DNA of 64,000 nt from Sinomonas notoginsengisoli (GTDB taxonomy: Bacteria; Actinomycetota; Actinomycetes; Actinomycetales; Micrococcaceae): the NCBI RefSeq assembly GCF_021554725.1, contig NZ_JAIZDP010000006.1:1-64000 (forward strand), in the 5' to 3' direction. The translations under genes and the position numbers were made by a program. Shown here piece by piece: positions 56,052 through 64,000 of this stretch (position 1 is the first letter of the stretch; each line of letters starts with the position of its first letter). The notes below the pieces were generated by a model. It saw nothing but the letters and a program-made list of their open reading frames with translations, was not told the DNA's origin and did no database searches.

Positions 56052-56372
56052 ATGCCCGATACCGCCACGGAGCAGGCCGAGCCGGCCCCTGCTGCAACGC
56101 CACTCAACGATCCGGCCGCACCCGGCGGGCCCTCCGAGGACAAGCTGGCGTACCGGCTCCTGACGGGGCCCGACACGCGGGAATTCTGTGCACGAATCTC
56201 CCAGGCCCTTGCGGACGGGTACGTGCTGCACGGCAGCCCGGCGGCCACGTTCAACGGCACCGATGTGATTGTGGCGCAGGCCGTGATCCTACCGCACGCG
56301 GTGGCCCGCGCCGATGCCGCGGTCGCCTCCGCCGTGGATTCGCTCGAGTATGAGGGCGAGGGCCACGCGTGA
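56052..56372 (+). CDS. DUF1737-domain protein in the SAM-IV operon
   Basis: 106 residues. The DUF1737-like core is DKLAYRLLTGPDTREFCARISQALADGYVLHGSPAATFNGTDVIVAQAVILP, after a Pro/Ala-rich start. Function unknown, but its place in a SAM-controlled methionine operon suggests a sulfur-transfer role. It overlaps the rhodanese gene by four bases (GTGA). Confidence 0.8.
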   Translation: MPDTATEQAEPAPAATPLNDPAAPGGPSEDKLAYRLLTGPDTREFCARISQALADGYVLHGSPAATFNGTDVIVAQAVILPHAVARADAAVASAVDSLEYEGEGHA

Positions 56373-56782
56373 GCTACGCGGGGGATCTCACCCCGCAGGA
56401 GGCGTGGGAGAAGCTCGTGAACGGCGACGCCGTGCTCGTGGACGTGCGCACCGAGGAAGAATGGGCGCACATTGGCATTCCCGACACCAAGGGGACAGAC
56501 AATGATCCGCTGTTCATCCCCTGGGTGTTCGCGGGCGGCATCCCGAATCCCGACTTCGTCATGGAACTCGAACTCCAGGGCCCCGAGGACAGGAGCACGG
56601 AGCTGATCTTCCTCTGCCGCTCCGGCGCGCGATCCGCCGCGGCCGCCGCCGTGGCCTCGAATCTGGGCTTCACCGCCTTCAACGTGCTCGAGGGCTTCGA
56701 GGGTGTGCCCGGGCCTGACGGCGCAAGGACCGTCAACGGCTGGAAGAACCGCGGGCTGCCGACCAATCTGGGACAGGACTAA
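56369..56782 (+). CDS. Rhodanese-domain sulfurtransferase
   Basis: 137 residues from GTG 56369. Single rhodanese domain: AVLVDVRTEEEWAHIGIP, and the active-site persulfide Cys in IFLCRSGARSAAAA with the RSGxRS loop, then FNVLEGFEGVPG. It moves sulfane sulfur. Between DUF1737 and metZ under the SAM riboswitch, it could deliver sulfide to MetZ for homocysteine synthesis; that is inference. Confidence 0.93.
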   Translation: MSYAGDLTPQEAWEKLVNGDAVLVDVRTEEEWAHIGIPDTKGTDNDPLFIPWVFAGGIPNPDFVMELELQGPEDRSTELIFLCRSGARSAAAAAVASNLGFTAFNVLEGFEGVPGPDGARTVNGWKNRGLPTNLGQD

Positions 56783-56790
56783 GTACTTAC

Positions 56791-57993
56791 GTGAGCTTTG
56801 GCAACAATCATGAGATATCGAGCAGCTGGGCCGAGGACACCCAGGCTGTGCGCGGCGGGCTCCTCCGCACCGAATTCCAGGAGACTTCGGAGGCGGTGTT
56901 CCTTAACTCAGGGTTCGTCTACGAGTCCGCCGAGGCGGCCGAGCGGGCGTTCACCGGTGAGGACGAGCGGTTCGTGTACTCGCGCTACGGCAACCCCTCC
57001 GTGGCAACCTTCCAGGAACGGCTCCGCCTGCTCGAGGGCACTGAGGCCTGCTTCGCAACGGCGTCCGGAATGTCGGCCGTGTTCACCGCCCTGGCGGCGC
57101 TGCTCGGGGCCGGGGACCGGGTCGTGGCGGCGCGGAGCCTCTTCGGCTCGTGCTTCGTGATCCTCAACGAGATCCTCCCCCGGTGGGGGGTTGAGACGGT
57201 GTTCGTTGACGGACCGGACCTGAACCAGTGGCGCGAGGCGCTGTCGGTGCCAACCACTGCCGTGTTCTTCGAGTCTCCGTCCAACCCTATGCAGGAGCTC
57301 GTGGACATCCAGGCCGTCGCGGACCTCGCCCACGCGGCGGGGGCCACCGTCGTCGTCGACAACGTCTTCGCCACTCCCCTGCTGCAGCGCAGCCTCGACT
57401 TCGGCGCGGACGTGGTGGTGTATTCAGGCACGAAGCACATCGACGGGCAGGGCCGTGTGCTCGGCGGCGCAGTGTTGGGGACCAAGGACTTCATCGATGG
57501 CCCCGTGAGGAACCTGATGCGCCACACCGGGCCTGCGCTCTCGGCGTTCAACGCCTGGGTGCTGACCAAGGGGCTCGAGACGATGGGGCTGCGTGTGCGG
57601 CACTCGTCCGCGAGCGCCCTCGCTATTGCCGAGTGGCTCCAGGAGCAACCGCAGGTGAGCTGGGTGAAGTACCCGCACCTGCGCTCCCACCCCCAGTACG
57701 AGCTCGCCCGCAAGCAGATGAGCGCCGGCGGGACGGTACTCACGTTCGAGGTCGAGGGCGGCAAGGAGGGCGCGTTCCGCCTGCTCAATGGCCTCGAGGT
57801 CATCGATATCTCCAACAACCTCGGCGACTCGAAGTCCCTCATCACGCACCCCGCGACCACTACCCACCGGGCCATGGGGCCCGAGGGTCGGGCTGCGATC
57901 GGCTTGGGCGACGGCGTGGTCCGGCTCTCCGTGGGCCTCGAGGACGTCGGTGACCTCATCGGCGACCTCGCTCGGGGGCTCGGCGCCGGCTGA
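56791..57993 (+). CDS. metZ: O-succinylhomoserine sulfhydrylase
   Basis: 400 residues from GTG 56791. A PLP-dependent gamma-family enzyme. It carries the Schiff-base Lys in VYSGTKHIDGQGRVLGG, phosphate-site FVYSRYGNP and ATASGMSAVFTAL, and SDSKSLITHPATTTHRA-type C-terminal motif (GDSKSLITHP). It makes homocysteine directly from O-succinylhomoserine and sulfide. SAM-IV control fits this step of methionine supply. Distinction from cystathionine gamma-synthase rests on the rhodanese partner and motif resemblance. Confidence 0.92.
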   Translation: MSFGNNHEISSSWAEDTQAVRGGLLRTEFQETSEAVFLNSGFVYESAEAAERAFTGEDERFVYSRYGNPSVATFQERLRLLEGTEACFATASGMSAVFTALAALLGAGDRVVAARSLFGSCFVILNEILPRWGVETVFVDGPDLNQWREALSVPTTAVFFESPSNPMQELVDIQAVADLAHAAGATVVVDNVFATPLLQRSLDFGADVVVYSGTKHIDGQGRVLGGAVLGTKDFIDGPVRNLMRHTGPALSAFNAWVLTKGLETMGLRVRHSSASALAIAEWLQEQPQVSWVKYPHLRSHPQYELARKQMSAGGTVLTFEVEGGKEGAFRLLNGLEVIDISNNLGDSKSLITHPATTTHRAMGPEGRAAIGLGDGVVRLSVGLEDVGDLIGDLARGLGAG

Positions 57994-58058
57994 CCGGGCC
58001 GCTGAGTGAAGTGGACCGCCGCCGCAGCGGAGCGGATTCGGACCCAGGAGGCAATGCC

Positions 58059-58499
58059 ATGAAGCAGTTCAGCATCGTCCTCAGATCGCCGCTTCCCCCG
58101 GAGCAGGCCTGGGCGCGCGTCCTGGACCTGCGCGCCCACGACCGCCTCATCCCGTTCACCCGCATCACCAGCGGCCTCGCCGGTGCGCACGAGCTCCGCC
58201 CCGGCCACAGCTTCACAGCGTGCACGATGCTCGGGCGCGTCGGCTTCGATGACGTCATGACCGTCGAGTCGATCACTCCGCCCAACGGCCGCTCGCCCGG
58301 CACGGCGCGTATCGTCAAGAGCGGGCGCCTCGTCCTCGGGTCCATAGACCTGAACGTGGCGGCGCATGACGGCGGCTCGACCATCCGCTGGTCACAGGAC
58401 TTCGCTCTGGGTCGCCTCTGGCGTCCCCTCCGGTGGGCCGCGGGACTCGTGGCGCCCGTGTTCTACCGGACCGTGCTCCGGCGCCTCCTGCGCGGGTGA
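58059..58499 (+). CDS. SRPBCC-family protein
   Basis: 146 residues from ATG 58059, after AGGAGG. Polyketide-cyclase/START-like start FSIVLRSPLPPEQAWARVLDLRAHDRLIPFTRI and a hydrophobic C-terminal helix (LRWAAGLVAPVFYRTVLRRLL). Ligand unknown. It may be read from the metZ message, 65 bases upstream. Confidence 0.85.
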   Translation: MKQFSIVLRSPLPPEQAWARVLDLRAHDRLIPFTRITSGLAGAHELRPGHSFTACTMLGRVGFDDVMTVESITPPNGRSPGTARIVKSGRLVLGSIDLNVAAHDGGSTIRWSQDFALGRLWRPLRWAAGLVAPVFYRTVLRRLLRG

Positions 58500-58520
58500 C
58501 GCGCGGCTCGCGTTGAGTTC

Positions 58521-59222
58521 CTACTTCTGCAGGACGTAGGCGCGCAAGTCGTCCAGGGTCTGCTGCATGTGCGCGTCCATGGCTGCCCTGGAGGCCTCGG
58601 GATCCCGGCGATGCAGCGCCTCGCTCACCAGGGCGTGCATGGAGATGGCGTGCTCCTGGATCGCGGGGACCACTGACGTCTCCGAACGCCGTTCGGCGAG
58701 AATGCGGCTGAGCGGCTCGAAGAGCACCGCGATGAACGCGTTCTCGGAGGCGTGCAGGATCACGTCGTGGAAGGCGAGATCGGCCTCGACGAACGTCTGG
58801 AGATCGCCGGCGTGGTGCGCCCTCCGCATCTGTTCCAGGAAGGCGTCCAGTGCCGCGAGGTCCTCGTCGGAGATGCGCTGCGCGGCGAGCTCACACGCAC
58901 CCGTCTCGAGCATGCGGCGGAGCTCGATGAGCTGCACGGCCGAATCGCTCGCGTCGGTGCCCTCGCTCGTGGCCCGCAGCACCGCGTGCAGCGAGCTCCA
59001 GCGGTTGACCGGGTTCACATACGTGCCCCGCCCGCGCTCCACGCGCAGGATGTTCTGTGCCGTGAGGGTCTTGACGGCCTCCCGGATGGTCATGCGGCTC
59101 ACGTCGTAGCGGGAGCTCAGCTCGAGCTCGCCTGGGACGGCTGCGCCTGTGGGGAGTTCGCCGGCCACGATCCGGTCCAGCAGCGCATCGGCCACCTCGC
59201 CCACGAGGGACTTCCGTGCCAA
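58521..59222 (-). CDS. FadR-subfamily GntR transcriptional regulator
   Basis: 233 residues from TTG 59222. Winged-helix N-terminus (VPGELELSSRYDVSRMTIREAVKTLTAQNILRVERGRGTYV) and all-helical FCD ligand domain with acid/His residues (DLAFHDVILHASENAF) that may bind a metal and organic acid. It is divergent from the acid-sugar operon, with the AGATGTC-T-GACATCT operator in the shared region, so it is its likely repressor. Confidence 0.93.
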   Translation of the reverse strand: MARKSLVGEVADALLDRIVAGELPTGAAVPGELELSSRYDVSRMTIREAVKTLTAQNILRVERGRGTYVNPVNRWSSLHAVLRATSEGTDASDSAVQLIELRRMLETGACELAAQRISDEDLAALDAFLEQMRRAHHAGDLQTFVEADLAFHDVILHASENAFIAVLFEPLSRILAERRSETSVVPAIQEHAISMHALVSEALHRRDPEASRAAMDAHMQQTLDDLRAYVLQK

Positions 59223-59318
59223 AGAGGCCCCTTTCTGCGCCCGATTCCGGGGCCAGTCTAGGGATCAGGCCGACCCTTGCGCTCAAGTGGCGTCCTATGT
59301 GACCCTGTATCCGACATT

Positions 59319-59333
59319 AGATGTCTGACATCT
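59319..59333 (+). promoter_or_regulatory. Predicted GntR operator of the acid-sugar operon
   Basis: AGATGTC-T-GACATCT is a perfect 7+1+7 palindrome, typical of FadR-type sites, 34 bases before the DUF1537 kinase ATG and in the region shared with the divergent GntR gene. Confidence 0.75.
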
Positions 59334-59366
59334 TACTAGTCAGCCCCCGCACAAGGAAGTGTTGCC

Positions 59367-60872
59367 ATGCTCCTCGAAGCCGAAGCCCTCGCCGCCTACC
59401 CTGCAGAGACCCAGGTCTCCGCGCGGGAGGTGGCGGATGCGGTGGAACGCTCGGGCCGCGTCCTCGTGGTCCTCGACGATGACCCGACCGGCACGCAGTC
59501 GGTGTCCGGCCTGCCCGTCCTGACGCGCTGGGACGTGGAGGATTTCCGCTGGGCGTTCGCGTCTCGGAGTGGCGGCAGGCGCGCAGCCGCCGTCTACGTC
59601 CTCACGAACACACGCAGCCTCGGGCCAGATGAGGCAGCCGAGCGCAACCGCGAGGTGGTCGCCGCCGCCAGCGAAGCCGCTCAGGAGGCCGGAGTGTCCC
59701 TCGCCTTCGTGAGTCGCAGCGACTCGACCCTCCGAGGTCACTTCCCCCTTGAGACGGACACGCTCGCCGAGGCGATCTCCGCTCACGGCGGCCCCTCGGT
59801 GGACGGCGTCGTGATGGTCCCAGCCTTCCCCGAGGCAGGGCGCGTGACCATTGGAGGGGAACATTACGTGCGCACGACGGCGACCGCTCCCCCGGCCGCG
59901 GACAGCTCGCCGCAGCCCGCGCTCACTCCGGTGAGTGAGACGGAGTTCGCTAGGGATGCGACTTTCGGATTCTCGACCTCATACCTCCCTGCCTATGTCG
60001 AGGAGAAGACCAACGGTCGCGTACGCGCCGAGGACGTGATCGTGCTGGACCTCGGCACCGTTCGCTCTGGCGCCCCCGCCATCGCGGACGCGATCACCCC
60101 CGCGCACGGCTCTACCCCGATCGTCGCGGACGTCACCGGGGAGAACGACCTTCGTGCCCTTGCCCTCGGGCTCGAGGAGGCCGAGCGCCGCGGCAAACAG
60201 CTCCTGTACCGAGTGGGTCCGCCGTTCGTCCGTGGACGGATCGGCCAGGAAGTGCACGCGCCGCTCATGGCCGAAGAGGTCTACGGGACCTCCGCAGCCT
60301 CGGCGACCGGCGGTGCACGCGAAGACCTCAGGGCGGGCGGCCTCATTGTGGTGGGCTCCCACGTGGGCCTCACGACCCGACAGCTCGCCGCGCTCAAGGC
60401 ACAGCACTCCTCGGCGGAGAGCATCGAGATCGACGTCAACCAGCTCCTCGATCCGGCTGCCGCCGATGCCCACATTGAAGCCACCGTCGGCGCCGTCGTT
60501 CGCCACCTCCCCAAGGGCGACGTGATCCTCCATACATCCCGCACCCTCGTCAAGGCCGATGACCCCGAACAAAGCCTCGAGATCGCCCGCATGGTGAGTG
60601 CCGCCGTCGTGAGCGTGGTCCGCACCGTTCTGAAGACCGCCCCGCCGCGGTTCGTTATCGCCAAGGGCGGCATCACCTCCTCCGATGTAGCCGCGCACGG
60701 CCTTGAGATCCGCCGCGCGATCGTGCGCGGCCCTATGTTGCCGGGGATCGTCTCGCTGTGGGAGCCCGTCGATGGGCCCGCGCGGGGTATCCCTTACGTC
60801 GTTTTCGCAGGCAACGTCGGCAATGACGAGTCGCTCGCGAAGGTCACGAAGACCCTCAGCGTGACGTTCTGA
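59367..60872 (+). CDS. Four-carbon acid sugar kinase family protein (DUF1537)
   Basis: 501 residues from ATG 59367, after AAGGAAG. N-terminal domain LVVLDDDPTGTQSVSGLPVLTRW and C-terminal nucleotide domain KGGITSSDVAAHGLEI with PGIVSLWEP and FAGNVGNDESL mark the DUF1537 family. Such kinases phosphorylate threonate, erythronate or 3-oxo-acid sugars at the end carbon. First gene of a five-gene run; its partners are one or two dehydrogenases and a TIM-barrel protein. Exact substrate unknown. Confidence 0.92.
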   Translation: MLLEAEALAAYPAETQVSAREVADAVERSGRVLVVLDDDPTGTQSVSGLPVLTRWDVEDFRWAFASRSGGRRAAAVYVLTNTRSLGPDEAAERNREVVAAASEAAQEAGVSLAFVSRSDSTLRGHFPLETDTLAEAISAHGGPSVDGVVMVPAFPEAGRVTIGGEHYVRTTATAPPAADSSPQPALTPVSETEFARDATFGFSTSYLPAYVEEKTNGRVRAEDVIVLDLGTVRSGAPAIADAITPAHGSTPIVADVTGENDLRALALGLEEAERRGKQLLYRVGPPFVRGRIGQEVHAPLMAEEVYGTSAASATGGAREDLRAGGLIVVGSHVGLTTRQLAALKAQHSSAESIEIDVNQLLDPAAADAHIEATVGAVVRHLPKGDVILHTSRTLVKADDPEQSLEIARMVSAAVVSVVRTVLKTAPPRFVIAKGGITSSDVAAHGLEIRRAIVRGPMLPGIVSLWEPVDGPARGIPYVVFAGNVGNDESLAKVTKTLSVTF

Positions 60873-60939
60873 TCCTTTCTGACTCGCACTGACTCGCATC
60901 TTTCACGGCATGTTTCGTCCCGTTCACAGGAGAACCCCC

Positions 60940-61896
60940 ATGACCGACACTTCTGCCCATCCGGTCACCGCCCAGACCGAGACCGTCGCGGTCCTCGGCT
61001 TGGGTGCCATGGGGCTGCCCATGGCCACCCGCCTCGCCACCCGGCTCACCGTCCGCGGCTTCGACATCGCCCAGCCACGGCTCGACCTCGCCTCTGCCGC
61101 AGGCATCGTGACGTTCAGTTCCGCCAAGGAGGCAGTCGAGGGGGCCGATGCGCTCCTCCTCGCCGTCCGCAACGGCCAGCAGCTCGACGAGGTCCTGTTC
61201 GGCGAGAACGGCGTGGCCCCCTCGCTCCGGCGGGGCGCCGTCGTGATCCTGACGAGCACCGTGGGCACGGAGGCCATCCCGGCCACCGCGGCCAAGCTCG
61301 CAGAGATGGGGATCGGCCTCGTCGACGCGCCCCTCTCCGGCGGGCCGGTGCGCGCGGGCAACGGCGAACTGCTCATCGTGGTCGGCGCCGCGCCAGAGGA
61401 TCTCGAGAAGGCCCGGCCGGTGGTCGAGCTGCTCGCCTCAACCCTCACGGTGGTGGGCGACAAGCCCGGGGACGGCCAGGCGCTCAAGACCGTGAACCAG
61501 CTCCTCTGCGGCGTGCACATCGTCGCCGCGGCCGAGGCCCTCGCCCTCGCAGACGCCCTCGGCCTCGACACGGCCAAGACCCTCGAGGCGCTCGAGGCCG
61601 GCGCTGCAGGCTCGTTCATGCTCTCCAACCGTGGCCCTCGCATGCTCGAGGCCTACGGCGAGGAAGGGGCCGAGGTCCTCTCCCGTCTGGACATCTTCGT
61701 CAAGGACATGGGGATCGTCGGCAAGGCCGCCCGGTCCGCGGGCCTCGCCATCCCCGTCGCAGCCGCTGCCGAGCAGCTGTACCTCCTCGGCCAGGCCCAT
61801 GGCCTGGCCACCGCAGACGACTCCGCCGTCATCAGGGTCATCGCACCCTCCCGCCGGCCCGGCCAGCCTGATCGTGCTCCGGGGCGCCATTCCTGA
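60940..61896 (+). CDS. NAD(P)-dependent oxidoreductase, L-threonate dehydrogenase-like
   Basis: 318 residues from ATG 60940, after AGGAGAA. The beta-hydroxyacid dehydrogenase family: GLGAMGLPMATRLATR, VDAPLSGGPVRAGNGELLIVVG, and catalytic Lys in GDGQALKTVNQLL. It resembles LtnD, which acts before DUF1537 kinases in acid-sugar pathways, more than 3-hydroxyisobutyrate dehydrogenase. Linked by strand and spacing to the kinase. Confidence 0.9.
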   Translation: MTDTSAHPVTAQTETVAVLGLGAMGLPMATRLATRLTVRGFDIAQPRLDLASAAGIVTFSSAKEAVEGADALLLAVRNGQQLDEVLFGENGVAPSLRRGAVVILTSTVGTEAIPATAAKLAEMGIGLVDAPLSGGPVRAGNGELLIVVGAAPEDLEKARPVVELLASTLTVVGDKPGDGQALKTVNQLLCGVHIVAAAEALALADALGLDTAKTLEALEAGAAGSFMLSNRGPRMLEAYGEEGAEVLSRLDIFVKDMGIVGKAARSAGLAIPVAAAAEQLYLLGQAHGLATADDSAVIRVIAPSRRPGQPDRAPGRHS

Positions 61897-61900
61897 AGCG

Positions 61901-61930
61901 TTGACAGCACCCGTATTTCCTATAGGATAT
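61901..61930 (+). promoter_or_regulatory. Internal promoter and palindrome before the TIM-barrel gene
   Basis: TTGACA (61901-61906) and TAGGAT (61923-61928) are 16 bases apart. TCCTATAGGA (61918-61927), a perfect palindrome extended by AT...AT, overlaps the -10 element, so this second start may be repressed separately from the first promoter. Confidence 0.7.
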
Positions 61931-61982
61931 TGGGTAAGCCAGCTCACACGGCTTCCCTCTTCTCGATCTGCAACGGAGCACC

Positions 61983-62918
61983 ATGTCGACCGAACCAGCG
62001 TTCACCGCGGAGTCGTGGCCCATCGCCACATGCCTCCACGGGTTCCAAACCGTGGACCGCAAGGGAGTGGCGATGCACGATGCCGCCCCCGAAGTCTGGG
62101 ACGGCATGTTCGCCCAGATCGCTGACGTCGGCTTCACCCTCGCAGAACTCGCAGACAGCCACGTCCGCCCGGCCGACCTAAAGCCCTCGCGCCGCGACGA
62201 ATTCCTCTCGATCGCCGCATCCCACGGCGTGGGAGTCCCCTCCGTCCACCTCCAGCGCCAGAGCGTGATCATGCCCGGCCACGAGGAGCGCAACCTCGAG
62301 TACGCCCACCGCACCATCGACGCGGCCGCCGAGTGGGGCATGCAGGTCTTCTCGACCGGCCTCCACCAGCCCTTCAGCGAGGCCCAGCGCAAGGCCCTCT
62401 GGTTCTGGACGGCGGAGGGGCCGAAGGACCCCGCCGACCGCGAGGTGTGGGACGCCGCGGTCGGCCGCATTCGCGAACTCGGCAAACACGCCGCGGATTT
62501 GGGGCTGCGGATGTCCCTCGAGATGTACGAGGACACCTACGTCGGCACGGCGGACAGCGCTGTGCGCTTCATCGAAGAAGTCGGCCTGGACAACGTGGGC
62601 CTCAACCCCGACGTCGCCAACCTCATCCGCCTGCACCGGCCGGTCGAGGACTGGCGCTACCTCTTCGAGAAGACGCTCCCGTACGCCAACTACTGGCACG
62701 TGAAGAACTACACGCGCGACGAGGCCGCGGACGGCAGCTGGGCCACCTCGGTGCCCTCGACCATGGAGATGGGCCTGATCAACTACCGCCAAGTGTTCCG
62801 AGACGCGGTCGCTGCCGGCTTCGACGGGATCATCCTCACCGAGCAGTACGGCGGCGACAGCCTCGGCGTCTGCGCCACAAACCAGAAGTACATCCGCACT
62901 CTGCTCCCGAAGGGCTAG
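61983..62918 (+). CDS. TIM-barrel sugar isomerase/epimerase-like protein
   Basis: 311 residues. AP-endonuclease-2 fold with likely metal ligands in SLEMYEDT, GLNPDVANL, YWHVKNY and ILTEQYGGDS. Members isomerise, epimerise or decarboxylate sugars and keto-acid sugars (for example hydroxypyruvate isomerase, 3-oxo-isoapionate decarboxylase). It has its own predicted promoter. The step in this pathway is unknown. Confidence 0.85.
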   Translation: MSTEPAFTAESWPIATCLHGFQTVDRKGVAMHDAAPEVWDGMFAQIADVGFTLAELADSHVRPADLKPSRRDEFLSIAASHGVGVPSVHLQRQSVIMPGHEERNLEYAHRTIDAAAEWGMQVFSTGLHQPFSEAQRKALWFWTAEGPKDPADREVWDAAVGRIRELGKHAADLGLRMSLEMYEDTYVGTADSAVRFIEEVGLDNVGLNPDVANLIRLHRPVEDWRYLFEKTLPYANYWHVKNYTRDEAADGSWATSVPSTMEMGLINYRQVFRDAVAAGFDGIILTEQYGGDSLGVCATNQKYIRTLLPKG

Positions 62919-62927
62919 GAGAACCAC

Positions 62928-63905
62928 ATGTCTGACCTCACCGTCGCCGTTGTCGGCTCCGGGTACATGGGTGGCGGGATTGCCCAGGTCCTCGCCCTTG
63001 CCGGTGCCACCGTGAAGATCGCCGATGTCTCCGAGGAGATCGCCACAAAGAACTACGGGCGCCTCATCGCGGAGGCCCGGCAGTTCGTGGCGGACGGGCT
63101 CTTCCCGGACGACGCCGTCGAGCGCCTCGAGGCGCACCTCTCGCCGGCCACCTCGATCGAGGAGGCCGTAGCGGACGCCGACTTCATCGAGGAGGCCGTG
63201 CCCGAGAAGATTGAGATCAAGCACGAGACGCTCCGCCGCATCAGCGCCGCGGCGCGCCCGGACGCCGTCATCGGCTCGAACACCTCGACCATTCTCATTG
63301 CCTCGCTCGCGGAGGCCGTCTCCCACCCGGAGCGGTTCCTCGGGGTGCACTTCTCCAACCCCGCCCCGTTCATCCCCGGCGTCGAGCTCATCCCGCACCC
63401 CGGGACAGACGAGGCCGTCATCCCGCTCGTCGAGGAGCTCGTTTCCTCTACGGGCAAGGAGACGGCGCGGGTCAAGGATTCCACCGGGTTCGTGCTCAAC
63501 CGGCTCCAGTACGCGCTGTTCCACGAGGCGACGCAGATCGTCGAGGAGGGCATCGCCACTCCCGAGGACCTCGACACCATCGTGAGGACGACCTTCGGGT
63601 TCCGCCTGCCGGTCTTCGGGCCGTTCGCGATCGCGGACATGGCCGGCCTGGACGTGTACGCGTTCTGCTATGCGTCGCTGCAGACCCGCTGGCCCGAGCG
63701 CTTCGCAACCCCTGAGTCCCTCAAGGAGCTCGTTGACGCCGGCAAATTCGGCACCAAGTCAGGGGCGGGCTACCTCGATGTCCCCGCTGAGCGCATCCCG
63801 GAGCTCGTCGCCTACCGCAACAAGGCCTACGTCGCCATGAAGAAGCTCATGGACGAGCTCGGCCCCGCCCCCATCCAGCCCGCGCACGCCGCGGCTGCCC
63901 ACTGA
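62928..63905 (+). CDS. 3-hydroxyacyl-CoA dehydrogenase family protein
   Basis: 325 residues. Rossmann motif AVVGSGYMGGGIAQVLALAGATVKIADV, catalytic-type EAVPEKIEIKHETL, the NTSTI and GVHFSNPAPFIPGVELIP segments, and helical C-terminal domain. In an acid-sugar operon it may act as an L-gulonate or similar hydroxyacid dehydrogenase rather than on CoA esters. It lies nine bases after the TIM-barrel gene. Confidence 0.88.
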   Translation: MSDLTVAVVGSGYMGGGIAQVLALAGATVKIADVSEEIATKNYGRLIAEARQFVADGLFPDDAVERLEAHLSPATSIEEAVADADFIEEAVPEKIEIKHETLRRISAAARPDAVIGSNTSTILIASLAEAVSHPERFLGVHFSNPAPFIPGVELIPHPGTDEAVIPLVEELVSSTGKETARVKDSTGFVLNRLQYALFHEATQIVEEGIATPEDLDTIVRTTFGFRLPVFGPFAIADMAGLDVYAFCYASLQTRWPERFATPESLKELVDAGKFGTKSGAGYLDVPAERIPELVAYRNKAYVAMKKLMDELGPAPIQPAHAAAAH

Positions 63906-63921
63906 GGACCAGGAGAACCGC

Positions 63922-64000
63922 ATGACTGACTTCCCCGCATCCCGCACGGTCGTCCTGACCGGCGCGGCCTCACCACGCGGCATCGGCCGCGCCTCCGCCC
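63922..64000 (+). CDS. Short-chain dehydrogenase/reductase (3' truncated)
   Basis: Only the first 26 residues are in the window. The nucleotide-binding turn VVLTGAASPRGIGRASA (TG-x-GIG pattern) identifies an SDR. It begins after AGGAGAA, 16 bases past the preceding stop, so it continues the operon beyond the edge. Confidence 0.85.
   Translation, partial: MTDFPASRTVVLTGAASPRGIGRASA

Overview
The window is high-GC, gene-dense DNA from an actinobacterium, most likely the Arthrobacter/Sinomonas branch of the Micrococcaceae. The pointers are actinobacterial hallmark families (DUF3073, septum-formation protein, RskA-type anti-sigma factor, LGFP-repeat envelope protein), an HspR/HAIR-controlled dnaK operon and clpB, a SAM-IV riboswitch, and frequent GTG starts with 4-base ATGA/GTGA overlaps. 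I see no rRNA, tRNA, CRISPR array, insertion sequence or prophage. No gap between genes exceeds 300 bases. The genus is inference.

Layout. 1-2.0 kb: end of a small operon with an ATP-grasp (RimK-like) ligase, a partner protein and a charged upstream protein cut by the window edge. 2.0-5.3 kb: membrane protein, purF and purM. 5.4-8.7 kb: P450, sirtuin, DUF3073, septum-formation protein. 8.8-11.5 kb: clpB with its HspR operator. 11.6-16.9 kb: DUF4031/HD protein, secreted LGFP/L,D-transpeptidase-like protein with a lipoprotein, 2H phosphoesterase, YceI, YccF. 17.0-17.8 kb: guanidine-III riboswitch and two SMR exporter subunits. 17.7-24.9 kb: PNPOx-like protein, DEAD-box helicase, double-length Lrp regulator divergent from an M20 hydrolase and MHS transporter, trmB. 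24.9-26.8 kb: ECF sigma/anti-sigma pair divergent from a secreted-repeat lipoprotein, with matching promoter motifs on both sides. 27-29.4 kb: esterase and DUF4375 protein. 29.5-33.7 kb: dnaK-grpE-dnaJ-hspR under two HAIR operators. 33.7-37.9 kb: MFS exporter, membrane protein, methyltransferase, LysE exporter, low-Mr phosphatase. 37.9-42.5 kb: kinase-PabB fusion, cardiolipin synthase, PabC-type enzyme. 42.6-50.7 kb: valine/branched-acid catabolism (mmsA, HIBYL-CoA hydrolase, mmsB), a hemerythrin protein, MarR regulator, acyl-CoA ligase and acyl-CoA dehydrogenase; a 20-bp operator-like sequence is shared by two of these promoters. 51-58.5 kb: MetE-like enzyme, hotdog thioesterase, ArsR-SRPBCC pair, NDH-2, SAM-IV-controlled DUF1737-rhodanese-metZ operon, and another SRPBCC protein. 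58.5-64 kb: GntR/FadR regulator divergent from a five-gene operon (DUF1537 kinase, two dehydrogenase families, TIM-barrel protein, SDR) that looks like an acid-sugar pathway and runs off the window.

The strongest regulatory signals are two riboswitches, three HAIR sites and the paired ECF promoters. The least explained gene systems are the ATP-grasp cassette at the left edge and the acid-sugar operon at the right edge; neither can be completed from this window.
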